64,000 nt of DNA from Blastocatellia bacterium (GTDB taxonomy: Bacteria > Acidobacteriota > Blastocatellia > Pyrinomonadales > Pyrinomonadaceae): NCBI GenBank assembly GCA_016789265.1, contig JAEUQK010000029.1, positions 248,001 through 312,000 of the forward strand, given 5' to 3'. Numbering within the stretch: the first letter of the stretch is position 1; every line of letters starts with the position of its first letter. Below, one piece after another: positions 9,967 through 19,606 of the stretch. Under the pieces are notes generated by a model. That model was not told the origin of the DNA. It saw only the letters and a program-made list of their open reading frames with translations, and searched no databases. A program made the position numbers and the translations under genes.

Positions 9967-10070
9967 AGAATGACCAACAGATAAAGCGTTCGGCAGACCC
10001 AATTTGCAAGCCGCAATAAATGCAGACAGAATACAATCATCACAGAGCGTTATTAACCTGTCAATAAGAT

Positions 10071-12062
10071 TTGGAATCAGCAGCCACAAAGAACCGCACT
10101 ATTGCCGACGTTTTCGGGCCCGAAGGCCTGATCGCTCGTCATTTGACCAATTACGAGCATCGAGAGGGCCAGATCCAAATGGCCGAAAAGGTGCTCGAGG
10201 CGTTCGAGAACAAGAAGCATCTCATCGTCGAAGCCGGAACCGGTACTGGCAAAACTCTCGCCTATCTTGTTCCGGCGATCGCCGCGACAGTGGGTCAAAA
10301 GAAACGGATCGTTATCTCGACCGGAACCAAGAATTTGCAGGAACAGTTAATGGAAAAGGATATTCCGTTTCTGCAAAAGATAATGCCCGGGAAATTCTCC
10401 GCTGCCTATATGAAAGGCCGCGGGAATTACGCTTGCCTTTACCGCGTTCACAAGGCGGAGAATCAGCCGATCCTGGACGGGCTTGATCAGATAGGACAGT
10501 TTGAAACGGTTCGCAATTGGGTCTATGAAACTCAGACCGGCGACCGCCGCGAACTTGTCGATCTTCCCGAAGACCTTTCGTTCTGGAACCGCATCAACGC
10601 CCGCGGCGACATTTGCATCGGCCAGAAATGCCCGGAGTACGAGCCTTGTTTCATTACCCGCATGCGGGCTCGGGCTGACGCGGCGGACATCGTGATCGTC
10701 AACCATCATCTGTTCTTTGCCGATCTGAACGTTCGCGGAAACCAATTTGGAAAGGTGATCCCGGATTACGACGCGGTGATCTTTGACGAGGCCCACCTGA
10801 TCGAGGACATTGCCTCGGACTATTTCGGATTTCAGGTCTCCAGTTTTCAGATAGACGAACTGATCCGCGATACCGACGCTCTTCCGATCCCCGACGCGAT
10901 GGTAACGCGCGACCTAACGAAGCTCGCTGCAAAGATCATCGGGCTCGCCGACCAACTTTGGCTTAAATTTACGATGGCGAGGTTTGACGGGCGTTATCCG
11001 CTTACTCAAGACTTGTTCGCATATCGCGAAAGTTCGGGAGAAGATCGCCCGACACCGCTTGGCGAGGTTTACCTTGCGCTCGACGGTGCAATAGGTTCTT
11101 TGGTCTCGACACTCGATCCGCTTGCCGAGACGAGTCCGGAGATCGACAGCCTGGTCCGCCGTGCCCGACAGGCTAGATTCGATCTCGATTTCATCGCAAA
11201 TCAATCCGAACGAAACTACGTCTATTGGCTCGAAAAGCGAGGGAAGGGAATGTTCCTTCGCGCATCGCCGGTCGATGTTTCCGAACTGCTTCGCGAGAAG
11301 CTTTTCGACAAGGTAGAAAGCTGCATTCTCACGTCAGCGACGATGTCGAGCAGCGGTTCGTTTAATTTCGTGAGAGAGCGATTGGGCCTGGACACGGCAA
11401 AAACGTCGAGCTTTACCGCGCCGACTTCGTTTGACTATGAGAGCCAGGCGATACTCTACCTGCCAAAGGCAATGCCCGACCCGCGTTCCGCCGAGTTTAC
11501 ACAGCTTGCGGCCGGCGAGATCATAAAGATAATTGACGTCACAAAAGGCCACGCGTTCGTTCTCTGCACGAGCAATCAATCAATGACCGCTCTCTACGAA
11601 CTCGTTTCTTCTCGTGTTAATTATCCTTGTTTTGTGCAGGGATCGATGTCAAAGGCCGGCTTGCTCGAACGATTTCGGGAAACGGCAAACGCAGTCCTTT
11701 TCGCGACAGCAAGTTTTTGGCAGGGCGTCGACGTCCAGGGCGATCAGCTTTCATGTGTGATCATCGACAAGTTGCCGTTCGCCGTGCCGTCAGATCCGGT
11801 CGTCGCCGCGCGTTCGCGGTTCATCGATGAGAACGGCGGGCGTTCGTTTTTTGATTACAGCGTGCCGCAGGCCGTGATCTCGCTAAAGCAGGGCATCGGA
11901 CGTCTTATACGCAGCCGAACCGACCGCGGCGTGATCGCCATCCTTGACCCTCGCCTCAAGACAAAAGGCTACGGCCGCGACTTTCTCCAAAGCCTTCCGC
12001 GTATGCGTATCACCCACGACATCTCCGATCTCGACTCTATAATGAGCCCTTTTCAGAAGTGA
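10071..12062 (+). CDS. dinG: DinG/XPD-family ATP-dependent DNA helicase
   Basis: 663 residues from a TTG start; an in-frame stop lies two codons upstream, and no later start keeps the Q-motif region. Walker A is EAGTGTGKT and the DEAH box is FDEAHLIED. Four cysteines between them (CLYR..., then CIGQKCPEYEPC) fit the [4Fe-4S] cluster domain of the XPD/DinG group. The C-terminal helicase motifs include SFWQGVDVQGD and QGIGRLIRS. DinG-type enzymes unwind 5'-3' and act on R-loops and forked DNA. There is no N-terminal exonuclease domain. The 3' end overlaps the convergent regulator gene by 26 nt. Confidence 0.92.
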   Translation: MESAATKNRTIADVFGPEGLIARHLTNYEHREGQIQMAEKVLEAFENKKHLIVEAGTGTGKTLAYLVPAIAATVGQKKRIVISTGTKNLQEQLMEKDIPFLQKIMPGKFSAAYMKGRGNYACLYRVHKAENQPILDGLDQIGQFETVRNWVYETQTGDRRELVDLPEDLSFWNRINARGDICIGQKCPEYEPCFITRMRARADAADIVIVNHHLFFADLNVRGNQFGKVIPDYDAVIFDEAHLIEDIASDYFGFQVSSFQIDELIRDTDALPIPDAMVTRDLTKLAAKIIGLADQLWLKFTMARFDGRYPLTQDLFAYRESSGEDRPTPLGEVYLALDGAIGSLVSTLDPLAETSPEIDSLVRRARQARFDLDFIANQSERNYVYWLEKRGKGMFLRASPVDVSELLREKLFDKVESCILTSATMSSSGSFNFVRERLGLDTAKTSSFTAPTSFDYESQAILYLPKAMPDPRSAEFTQLAAGEIIKIIDVTKGHAFVLCTSNQSMTALYELVSSRVNYPCFVQGSMSKAGLLERFRETANAVLFATASFWQGVDVQGDQLSCVIIDKLPFAVPSDPVVAARSRFIDENGGRSFFDYSVPQAVISLKQGIGRLIRSRTDRGVIAILDPRLKTKGYGRDFLQSLPRMRITHDISDLDSIMSPFQK

Positions 12063-13236
12063 CCGGACTTACTTTGTTGATGGTTCTTGAAGTCGGGCCG
12101 CTCAGTATCAACTTGACCAGGGAGCTCTGCCGGTTGGTTTCGGTCTTGCTAAAAATGCGTTTCAGGTGAGTCCGGGCCGTATTCGGTTTTATCTCCAGCA
12201 TCTCGCCTGCTTCGAGCAGAGGGTGGCCCTCCGCAAGCAATTTTGCAAGCCGAGCTTCCGCTTTAGTTAGCCGGTACCTGTCACGAAGGCATTCCTCGGT
12301 CGAGGTGAACGCTTTTTCTGGATCAGAGATCAGAAGCAATGCATATTTTTCCGACTCTCTTGCATACCGGTCATGTTCCCTGAAAGGCGAGATCGTGATG
12401 TTCAGAGGTTGAACACCGTTTGGCCGGTTCACGGCAAATGTACCGCCAAAGTCGACATTGTCTTCCGAATCTTCGAAAACGCTGCCGATCATCGAACGCA
12501 GTTTCGACGTCTCCCTCGCCGAACCGCAAACCAACGCCCCATTTCGGTTAATGTAGACCGAGTTCTTCTTGTTTATGATCTCGTCCGCGGCGCGATTTTG
12601 AAACGCAACGACGCCCTTGCTCGAAACCAGGACGACTCCTTCGTCAATACGATCCCACGCCTCGGTCATTATTCGATCGCTGTAATTAGCCTCGAGCAAT
12701 CTAAGGTGTAGCCGCGCGGCGCGCTGTATATGCGGCAGCAGATCCGCAATAAATCTTTCCTCGGCACGTGTGAATCTCCCTTTTGATCGCGGCCGTGTAA
12801 ACGTAATGCCGGCCGAAAATCTTTCGTCATCAAACAAGCAATAGTGAAGGATCTCGAAAATGCCGAGCTTTTCGAAATGGTCCTGATAGAGTTCGGAGTT
12901 TACAAATTCGGCGTCAGGGCAATCCTTTGACCGCAAAAATCGGCTGCCTGTCCGCAATTTCAAAAATTGTTCCCGATAGGGGAGCAGATGCCAATAAAGG
13001 GAATTGAACCGGTCAACGAATCCCGGTTCGTTCGAATCCGCTATCGGATCAAAGTAATCGTCCTTCTTATGACGAAAATGGATGGTTCCCGGCCCTGATG
13101 AGACTGCCCGCGATAGCCGTTCGTAAGTATGTTGCCATCCGGAAACGTTTGTTTCTGCCGCACTTTCATAAAAGCGGGCGGTCAGATCATGGAGTTCTTT
13201 CTCGGAAATAGCGATCATCTCATCCACAATTGCCAA
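12037..13236 (-). CDS. LuxR-type helix-turn-helix transcriptional regulator
   Basis: Up to 399 residues; the long form starts at TTG 13236, but ATG 13218 (MIAISEKELHDL) is an equally good start, and neither has a strong SD. The C-terminal 60 residues (LTKAEARLAKLLAEGHPLLEAGE... NTARTHLKRIFSKT) are a LuxR/GerE-type HTH. A PAS-like stretch (DRIDEGVVLVSSKGVVAFQNRAADEII) precedes it, and the N-terminal half shows no recognised domain. The architecture fits a one-component sensor-regulator. The target and ligand are unknown. It is divergent from the DUF6624 gene across an A-rich spacer. Confidence 0.8.
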   Translation of the reverse strand: MAIVDEMIAISEKELHDLTARFYESAAETNVSGWQHTYERLSRAVSSGPGTIHFRHKKDDYFDPIADSNEPGFVDRFNSLYWHLLPYREQFLKLRTGSRFLRSKDCPDAEFVNSELYQDHFEKLGIFEILHYCLFDDERFSAGITFTRPRSKGRFTRAEERFIADLLPHIQRAARLHLRLLEANYSDRIMTEAWDRIDEGVVLVSSKGVVAFQNRAADEIINKKNSVYINRNGALVCGSARETSKLRSMIGSVFEDSEDNVDFGGTFAVNRPNGVQPLNITISPFREHDRYARESEKYALLLISDPEKAFTSTEECLRDRYRLTKAEARLAKLLAEGHPLLEAGEMLEIKPNTARTHLKRIFSKTETNRQSSLVKLILSGPTSRTINKVSPVTSEKGSL

Positions 13237-13370
13237 AATGGAGCGAAATCTTTCAAGCTTTTTTCAAGAAAATGGAAAAATTTAGAAAAAAAACATAGAA
13301 GCACTGGATCGGAGATCAGACCCGGCCCTGCGCAGTCCCAAAATGCGGATAAACTCAATAGGAAGATACG

Positions 13371-13979
13371 ATGAGATCAGTAATTTTGACAACCTCAGTG
13401 TTCGTTTTGTTTTGCATGTTTCCGGATGTTTCCCAAGCGCAGGGTTCCGACAGGAAACTTCGCGACGAATTGCTCGTTCGTCGAGAACGCGATCAGGCGG
13501 CCCGTCTCGAATGCGCGAAGGGAACTGGCGAAGAACAGATAAAGTGTCTGATCAAGGCACTCGAAGAGATCGATAAGCCGAACACCAAATGGCTAAATGC
13601 GGTCTTCGAAGAACACGGCTTTCCGGCTGTCGAAATGATAGGGGCCGACGGGGTAAAGGCGTTTTTCCTCCTGCTTCAGCATTCCGGCGATCTTGCCCTG
13701 AAAGAAAAGTGTCGAGCAGGGATCGAAAGGGCGTTTCAGGAAAAAGTGTTGTCGCCGAGCGAGTACGCGAGCTTTATTGACCGACTATTGACCGACCAGA
13801 AGAAACCACAGATCTTCGGTTCAAATTTTGAATCTAAAGACGGGAAACTTGTAATGAGCCCCGCCGAAGACATCAAGAACCTGGATGTCCGCCGCAAGCA
13901 GATCGGGCTTCCGCCCATCGCCGACTACGTGAAAATGTTAAAGGAATTTTATAAACTCGAAGTCGTATTGGAACAATAA
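13371..13979 (+). CDS. Secreted DUF6624-like protein
   Basis: 202 residues with an N-terminal signal peptide (MRSVILTTSVFVLFCMFPDVSQAQ). The C-terminal part has the pattern of DUF6624 proteins: a QIFGSNF stretch, then P-x-E-D, the RRKQIGLPPIADY box, and a final alpha segment. Function is unknown. The gene precedes queD by 13 nt on the same strand and may be cotranscribed, though no functional link is obvious. Confidence 0.75.
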   Translation: MRSVILTTSVFVLFCMFPDVSQAQGSDRKLRDELLVRRERDQAARLECAKGTGEEQIKCLIKALEEIDKPNTKWLNAVFEEHGFPAVEMIGADGVKAFFLLLQHSGDLALKEKCRAGIERAFQEKVLSPSEYASFIDRLLTDQKKPQIFGSNFESKDGKLVMSPAEDIKNLDVRRKQIGLPPIADYVKMLKEFYKLEVVLEQ

Positions 13980-13992
13980 GGACCTGCTGAAA

Positions 13993-14379
13993 ATGCCATC
14001 GTTTTTCGAAGTAATGATAGAACGCAATTTCTCATCCGCGCACCAGCTTCGCGGGTATAAGGGAAAATGCGAGAACCTGCACGGACACAATTACAAGATC
14101 GAGATCTTCGCTCGCGGCGAGGAGTTGAACAACATCGGCCTGCTTATCGATTTCGGCGACCTGAAAGCAGCGGCTGACGAGATGGTTAAGTATCTCGATC
14201 ACCGCAATCTCAACGAACTTCCGCCATTTGACGAAGAACTGAATCCCTCTGCAGAGAACATCGCCCGATACTTTGTCGAATACCTTAATGGACGAGTAGG
14301 CGACGAACGCGTGAAAGTTTACAAGGTCCGCTGCTACGAAACCCCAACCAGTGTTGCAACCTATCAGATCGATGTCTGA
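13993..14379 (+). CDS. queD: 6-carboxytetrahydropterin synthase (QueD/PTPS family)
   Basis: 128 residues. Zinc ligands H17, H30 and H32 lie in FSSAHQLRGYKGKCENLHGHN; C26 is the catalytic cysteine, and DHRNLN and the final YETPTSVATY are family hallmarks. QueD converts dihydroneopterin triphosphate to 6-carboxytetrahydropterin in queuosine/7-deazaguanine synthesis. No other que gene is in the window. Its last codons overlap the start of the GNAT gene. Confidence 0.95.
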   Translation: MPSFFEVMIERNFSSAHQLRGYKGKCENLHGHNYKIEIFARGEELNNIGLLIDFGDLKAAADEMVKYLDHRNLNELPPFDEELNPSAENIARYFVEYLNGRVGDERVKVYKVRCYETPTSVATYQIDV

Positions 14380-14908
14380 CGCCAAACGTGAACGAGAGGT
14401 GTCGATACGTCGGGCAGGCAAGAGAGATATTCGTCTGCTATCGACTCTCGCTACCGTCAGTTTTTACGAAGCGTATTTTGAGCAGGACGACCCTCACGAC
14501 CTTTCCGATTACCTTCGTGAGAATTTTGCTCCGGAAATGCTTGCCGGCGAGATCGCATCGGCGGACAACAGGTTCTTTATCATGTTTCGCCGCGGACGCG
14601 CCGTCGGATATGCAAAGCTAAGAGACGGCGAACCGCATGAGTCGGTCGAGAACAAAAACGCCGTCGAATTACAGCGTATCTATCTGGTCGAACGCGTTTG
14701 GGGCAAAGGCCTTGGAGAGATCCTGCTGAACCGTTGTATCGAAGAAGTTAAAGCGATGGGCAGGGCGGTCCTCTGGCTGGGTGTGTGGGAAGAGAATGAA
14801 CGCGGACTTTCCTTTTATGCCAAGCACGGTTTTGAACGTGTCGGTACACTCACTTTTCCTTACGGCTCTTCGGTAGGTATCAATGCGGTGTTGCAGATCG
14901 ATCTTTAG
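14372..14908 (+). CDS. GNAT-family N-acetyltransferase
   Basis: 178 residues from ATG 14372, which overlaps the queD stop by eight nt and so suggests translational coupling. The acetyl-CoA loop is LQRIYLVERVWGKGLGEIL (Q/RxxGxG/A-like VWGKGLG), followed by the typical ENERGLSFYAKHGFERVG segment. The substrate cannot be told from sequence. It belongs to a queD-GNAT-MFS transcription unit. Confidence 0.88.
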   Translation: MSDAKREREVSIRRAGKRDIRLLSTLATVSFYEAYFEQDDPHDLSDYLRENFAPEMLAGEIASADNRFFIMFRRGRAVGYAKLRDGEPHESVENKNAVELQRIYLVERVWGKGLGEILLNRCIEEVKAMGRAVLWLGVWEENERGLSFYAKHGFERVGTLTFPYGSSVGINAVLQIDL

Positions 14909-14914
14909 ATCCAA

Positions 14915-16195
14915 ATGGATAATCCCTACAAACAGAGGTTCTATTACGGGTGGGTGATCGTGGCCGTTGCTACTCTTGCACTCGTCGTGAGCAACGGTCT
15001 ATCGATCGGCGGCATTCCGGTCTTTTATAAGTCGATTCGCGAAGACTTTGTCGCCAGCGGTGCTGTCGATGCAGGTAACGCCGAAAGCTTTATCGCGTTT
15101 GGGGCGACATTGACGTTCTTTTTTGCGGGGATACTTTCTTCGGCCGCGGGATGGCTGATACAGCGTTATCGGCTTCGCACGCTAATGCTTTTCGGCAGTT
15201 TTATGCTTGGCATCGGGTTGGTCGTCCACGCGCAAACGACCAGCGTGTTTGTCGTTTATGCGGCCCGGACCATCATGGGCATTTCGCTTTGCTTTGTCGG
15301 GGTTTTGCCTTGCATTGTTCTCGTTTCCAAGTGGTTCGTCCGGCGACGAGGTCTCGCGTTGGGAATCCTTTTAACGGGAACAAGCATCGGCGGTGTCGTA
15401 ATACCACAGATCGCAACCCCGCTCGTCTCGATACTCGGCTGGCGGATGGCGATGATGATAGTCAGCCTGCTCATTTGGCTCGTATTGATCCCGGCGATCT
15501 TCATTTTTATCAAAGAAACCCCTGAGAGCATTGGGATCCTGCCAGATGGAGACCGCCTTGTTGATGAGGCTGATCCCGCACCTGCCACCGGCCTTACGTT
15601 TTCGCAGGCTCTGAGAACGCCTCTATTCTGGACGCTCGCACTTTGTGCCGCGGCGGTTTTTTACCCGATCTTCGTCTCGACGCAGCAGTTCATACTTCAG
15701 GCAGCAAAGATCGGACTCACGCCGCATCAGGCAAGCCTTGGGCTTTCGACGCTTTTTTTTGTCAGCGTCAGCGGAAAATTCCTCTTCGGATATCTAAGCG
15801 ACCGGTTTTCACCCACACGCGTAATGCTCGTGTGCTGCGCCGTGATGTTCGCTTCAACCCTTGTCCTCTTAGAGCTGGCGGCGGCGACTGCTTTCGCGTT
15901 TCTGATTCCGTTCGGATTTGGTTACGGCGGCACCTTCGTGCTTCTGCAGCGCATTGCCGCAGATTATTTCGGCAATCGTGATTATCCGAAGATCCTCGGT
16001 TTTCTGATCGTGATCGAAACCGTCGGAGCGTCGATCGGCGGGCTCGTTACGGGGCGGATGGCGGATGCGGCCGGCGGCGATTACACACACGCTTTCCACA
16101 TTGTCATCGCCGTTGCAGGTCTGGCTTTGCTTCTGGTGATCACCCTCGACCTGCTGTCACGACGCTCAAAAGGACGGCCAACATCCATCGCCTGA
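14915..16195 (+). CDS. MFS transporter (OxlT/monocarboxylate-like)
   Basis: 426 residues with about twelve predicted membrane helices and a cytoplasmic loop near residues 205-225. The N-terminal YYGWVIVAVATLAL and the RRRGLALGI loop are typical of the oxalate/formate and monocarboxylate branch of MFS permeases. It starts six nt after the GNAT stop. Substrate unknown. Confidence 0.85.
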   Translation: MDNPYKQRFYYGWVIVAVATLALVVSNGLSIGGIPVFYKSIREDFVASGAVDAGNAESFIAFGATLTFFFAGILSSAAGWLIQRYRLRTLMLFGSFMLGIGLVVHAQTTSVFVVYAARTIMGISLCFVGVLPCIVLVSKWFVRRRGLALGILLTGTSIGGVVIPQIATPLVSILGWRMAMMIVSLLIWLVLIPAIFIFIKETPESIGILPDGDRLVDEADPAPATGLTFSQALRTPLFWTLALCAAAVFYPIFVSTQQFILQAAKIGLTPHQASLGLSTLFFVSVSGKFLFGYLSDRFSPTRVMLVCCAVMFASTLVLLELAAATAFAFLIPFGFGYGGTFVLLQRIAADYFGNRDYPKILGFLIVIETVGASIGGLVTGRMADAAGGDYTHAFHIVIAVAGLALLLVITLDLLSRRSKGRPTSIA

Positions 16196-16261
16196 TCGGC
16201 CCTTACCAGAAGGCCGGTTTGACCGTTAGCTTTGGAATCGTTCACAAGACGTGCGGCACCC

Positions 16262-17152
16262 TTACTGCGAACACGTGCCCCGGATGATGGCTCGAAGCCA
16301 GCGATGAGCCGGATCAGCCTCCATGCGCGGATGCCATAGAAGCGAAATTGAGAGTTCCGGAGAAGGGAACGGAAGCGGAAAGTTCCGCATTCCCGAACGC
16401 AAGTTTGCCGTGTGTCGCTCGGGGACTGTCGCGACCAGGTCGGTCATGCGTGCAAGGGCGATCGCGGTCGCAAATCCGCTTACCGCGACGGCGATCTCTC
16501 GCTTTTCACCAAGCGACGCCAAAGGATCATCAACGGGTCCCTGCAAGATCCCGCGACGGGAAACGCTGATGTGCCTGCATTTCAAATATCTCGTGAGGGT
16601 CACTTTACCTTTACTCAGTGGGTGGCCCGAGCGCACCACCCCGACAAAACGGTCTCTGAACATCGTCTTTGTCCGAACCTCAGGCCCGATGTCATCTCCG
16701 ACGACACCCGTTTCCAGATCGATCGTTCCGTCCCGAAGCCCTGAGGAGTCCCGGTCCTGTTTTTGAACGAATCGAAGCTTTACCTTTGGCGCCTCTGACC
16801 TTGCGCGCTCTATAAGCAACGGACCGAAATTCTCAACGAATCCATCGCTCGTTCGTATCGTAAACGTCCTATCGAGCCGTATCGGATCGAACGAATCCGC
16901 CGGACCAAGAGCCGCTTCGGCCTCCTGCACTATCTCACTAACACGGTCACGCAGTTGGATAGCGCGCGGTGTAGGTACAAGACCGCGTCCCGCGCGGACC
17001 AGCAGCGGATCGCCCGTCGTCTTTCGCAGACGTGCCAGCGCCCGGCTCATCGCCGAAGGGCTAAGGCCAAGCCTTCGGGCCGCGCGCGTTACGTTCCCTT
17101 CCGCAAGCACCGCCTCAAGTGTCACCAGAAGATTTAAGTCGAGCTTTGCCAC
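16262..17152 (-). CDS. LysR-family transcriptional regulator
   Basis: 296 residues. The N-terminal winged HTH is clear (LDLNLLVTLEAVLAEGNVTR then AARRLGLSPSAMSRALARLR), followed by a PBP2-like effector domain starting near residue 90. It is divergent from the DHA2-type MFS gene across 99 bp that contains an imperfect palindrome, the classic layout in which the LysR protein controls the neighbouring transporter. Confidence 0.93.
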   Translation of the reverse strand: MAKLDLNLLVTLEAVLAEGNVTRAARRLGLSPSAMSRALARLRKTTGDPLLVRAGRGLVPTPRAIQLRDRVSEIVQEAEAALGPADSFDPIRLDRTFTIRTSDGFVENFGPLLIERARSEAPKVKLRFVQKQDRDSSGLRDGTIDLETGVVGDDIGPEVRTKTMFRDRFVGVVRSGHPLSKGKVTLTRYLKCRHISVSRRGILQGPVDDPLASLGEKREIAVAVSGFATAIALARMTDLVATVPERHTANLRSGMRNFPLPFPSPELSISLLWHPRMEADPAHRWLRAIIRGTCSQ

Positions 17153-17185
17153 GAGACCGATGATAACTCACATATGGCGTCGAAC

Positions 17186-17209
17186 GCAATTATTGAGTGC
17201 AATCTATGC
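17186..17209. promoter_or_regulatory. Candidate LysR-type operator
   Basis: A 24-nt imperfect dyad GCA-N3-ATTG-N4-CAAT-N3-TGC lies in the divergent spacer, about 43 nt before the MFS start and 34 nt before the LysR start. LysR regulators typically bind T-N11-A-centred dyads of this sort. Confidence 0.45.
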
Positions 17210-17251
17210 GTCTTCCGCCACATAAGATAAACAGCAATAATCAAAGACATT

Positions 17252-18682
17252 ATGACGGGCACCGAACCAAACAAAATAACATCATCCTCGATCCGTTGGG
17301 CTCTCTTGGGCCTTTCACTGACTATGCTAATGCCGTCGCTGGATACAAGCATCGCAAATTCCGGGCTGCCTGTATTGGTCAAGGCGTTCGACGCGTCATT
17401 CCAGCAGGCGCAATGGATCATCCTTTCTTATTTGCTTGCCATCACGACATTGATCGTCAGCGTGGGCCGCCTCGGCGATATTGTGGGCCGCCGCAGGCTT
17501 CTTCTGATCGGGCTCGCGATATTCAACATCGCATCGCTCATGTGCGGAATCGCCGAATCGCTGCCGTTCCTCATCTTTTCGAGGGCGGCGCAGGGAATTG
17601 GAGCGGCGATCATGATGTCGTTGACCGTAGCAATGGTGGGCGAAACAGTGCCTAAAGAAAGGACCGGAAGTGCGATGGGACTTCTCGGCACGATGTCAGC
17701 GATCGGCACGACGCTCGGTCCCTCGCTCGGCGGACTTCTGATGTCGTCGTTCGGATGGAGGATGATCTTTCTCGTCAACTTGCCGCTCGGCATCGTCAAT
17801 TTTGCGCTCGCGTTCATGTATCTGCCGGCGGACCGTCGGAATGAGAACTTACAGGCGCGGCCTGCGTTTGACTGGGCAGGAACGCTCGTGCTTGGCCTGA
17901 CGCTTGCGGCCTATTCACTTTCAATGACGCTCGGCCACGGTTCTTTAGGGTTCCTAAACACTGCGTTGCTGATGGCCGCCGCTGTCGGAACCGCGCTGTT
18001 CGTCCTTGTTGAATCGAAAGCGTCTTCTCCTCTGATCGACCTTTCAATGTTTCGTGACATGGAACTGAGCGGTAGTCTCGCGATGAGTTTACTCGTTACC
18101 ACGGTTTTGATGGCGACGCTGGTCGTCGGGCCGTTTTACCTTTCTCGCGGGCTCGGGCTCGACACGGCGTTTGTCGGTGTCGCGCTTTCGGTCGGGCCTT
18201 TGGTCGCAGCATTGAGCGGCGTCCCCGCCGGCCGAATCGTCGATCGCTTCGGTTCGCGGCGGATGATATTGTCCGGGCTTATGGGAATAGCGTCGGGCAC
18301 GCTCCTTCTCAGTCTTCTGCCGACAGGGTTTGGTCTCGTAGGATATCTCCTGCCTATAGCGATCGTGACCTCAAGCTATGCACTGTTTCAGGCAGCAAAC
18401 AATACGGCGATCATGAACGGGGTTTCGCAGGAACGCCGTGGCGTGACATCCGCACTCGTAAGTCTTTCCCGAAACCTCGGTTTGATAACGGGTGCGTCAA
18501 TGATGGGAGCCGTCTTTTCCGCAGCTTCGGCTGGGACGGAGATCACAACTGCCGATCCAGCTTTGATCTCTTATGGAATGCGGGTGACATTCGGCGTGGC
18601 TGCTGCATTTATGATCGTTGCGTTAGGTATCGCCGTGATGGGCCGGATCCGTTCACGAAACACTATTTTTCAGGAAGCCTGA
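17252..18682 (+). CDS. DHA2-family MFS multidrug-type transporter
   Basis: 476 residues with about 14 predicted membrane helices. Family motifs: LDTSIANSGLPVL near the N-terminus, GRLGDIVGRRRLLLIG (motif A), and SAIGTTLGPSLGGLL (motif C of antiporters). DHA2 members export drugs or dyes by proton antiport. The divergent LysR gene is its probable regulator. It is followed by a hairpin terminator. Confidence 0.92.
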   Translation: MTGTEPNKITSSSIRWALLGLSLTMLMPSLDTSIANSGLPVLVKAFDASFQQAQWIILSYLLAITTLIVSVGRLGDIVGRRRLLLIGLAIFNIASLMCGIAESLPFLIFSRAAQGIGAAIMMSLTVAMVGETVPKERTGSAMGLLGTMSAIGTTLGPSLGGLLMSSFGWRMIFLVNLPLGIVNFALAFMYLPADRRNENLQARPAFDWAGTLVLGLTLAAYSLSMTLGHGSLGFLNTALLMAAAVGTALFVLVESKASSPLIDLSMFRDMELSGSLAMSLLVTTVLMATLVVGPFYLSRGLGLDTAFVGVALSVGPLVAALSGVPAGRIVDRFGSRRMILSGLMGIASGTLLLSLLPTGFGLVGYLLPIAIVTSSYALFQAANNTAIMNGVSQERRGVTSALVSLSRNLGLITGASMMGAVFSAASAGTEITTADPALISYGMRVTFGVAAAFMIVALGIAVMGRIRSRNTIFQEA

Positions 18683-18709
18683 ACCTGACTCACGTTAATT
18701 CAAAACAAG

Positions 18710-18736
18710 AACGGCTATCCAGTTTGGATAGCCGTT
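18710..18736. terminator. Bidirectional hairpin terminator
   Basis: An eleven-base-pair perfect stem (AACGGCTATCC with GGATAGCCGTT) lies between the MFS gene and the convergent tRNA-Pro. T-rich sequence follows in both directions. Confidence 0.8.
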
Positions 18737-18748
18737 CGTTTGTAAAAA

Positions 18749-18825
<77 letters not shown>

Positions 18826-18874
18826 ATAAGTCAATCAACAAGTCTAGGTTACGGCCGTACATTAGTCAAACCGT

Positions 18875-19558
18875 CTAGCTCTCCACCACATCGGCAGCTT
18901 CGGGCTTCTTTCCGTATCTATGTTTTAAGAACTCGATGATTGGCGGAAGCAGCGAAAGAAATACGACCACGATGACGACCTTTTCAATATGATCTTCGAG
19001 CTTGATACCAAGAGCGGTCTCGATCACGCCGCCGAGGAAATAGCCCGCGAGGACCATGCTGCAGATCCAGAGTAATCCGCCAATTACGCTGAAAGTGAAG
19101 AACGTACGGTAGGGCATTTCCGCGGCTCCGATCACGATCGGTGCAAACGTGCGCACGATGGGCACGAAACGGGCGAGAATGACGGTTTTTACGCCGTATT
19201 TCTCGAAGAATGCATGGGCCTTTTCCACGCGGCTCGGTTTAAAGATGAACGAATCCTCGCGATTGAAAAGGCGTTTGCCCATCACGCGCCCGGTCCAGTA
19301 ACCTGTGCTGTCGCCGATCACCGAACCAAGGAAGAACGAGATAAGGACAAGGTAAATATTCAGTTTGTGGGCTGCGGCAAACAAGCCGGAAACCACAAGC
19401 AGGGAATCGCCCGGCAAAAAGAAACCGACCGCCAATCCGGTCTCGGCAAATATGATGAACCAGAGAGCGACGTACACCCAATTTCCGAAAATGCCGAGCA
19501 GCGTGTCGATCAAGATCTTCGGGTTAAGGTACTGCAGGTATTCAGATATCCATTCCAT
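18875..19558 (-). CDS. DedA-family membrane protein
   Basis: 227 residues with about five to six membrane segments. Family signatures are FAETGLAVGFFLPGDSLL, the GDSTGYWTGRVMGKRLF box with the conserved acidic/glycine residues, and ARFVPIVRTFAPIVIGAAEM. DedA proteins are inner-membrane transporters; several flip undecaprenyl phosphate or phospholipids. The specific substrate here is unknown. The C-terminal tail is charged. Confidence 0.93.
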   Translation of the reverse strand: MEWISEYLQYLNPKILIDTLLGIFGNWVYVALWFIIFAETGLAVGFFLPGDSLLVVSGLFAAAHKLNIYLVLISFFLGSVIGDSTGYWTGRVMGKRLFNREDSFIFKPSRVEKAHAFFEKYGVKTVILARFVPIVRTFAPIVIGAAEMPYRTFFTFSVIGGLLWICSMVLAGYFLGGVIETALGIKLEDHIEKVVIVVVFLSLLPPIIEFLKHRYGKKPEAADVVES

Positions 19559-19606
19559 GCGTCAAAAGTAAAGGGTTAGATCAAGAAGTTTACTAAGTAT
19601 TAACGA

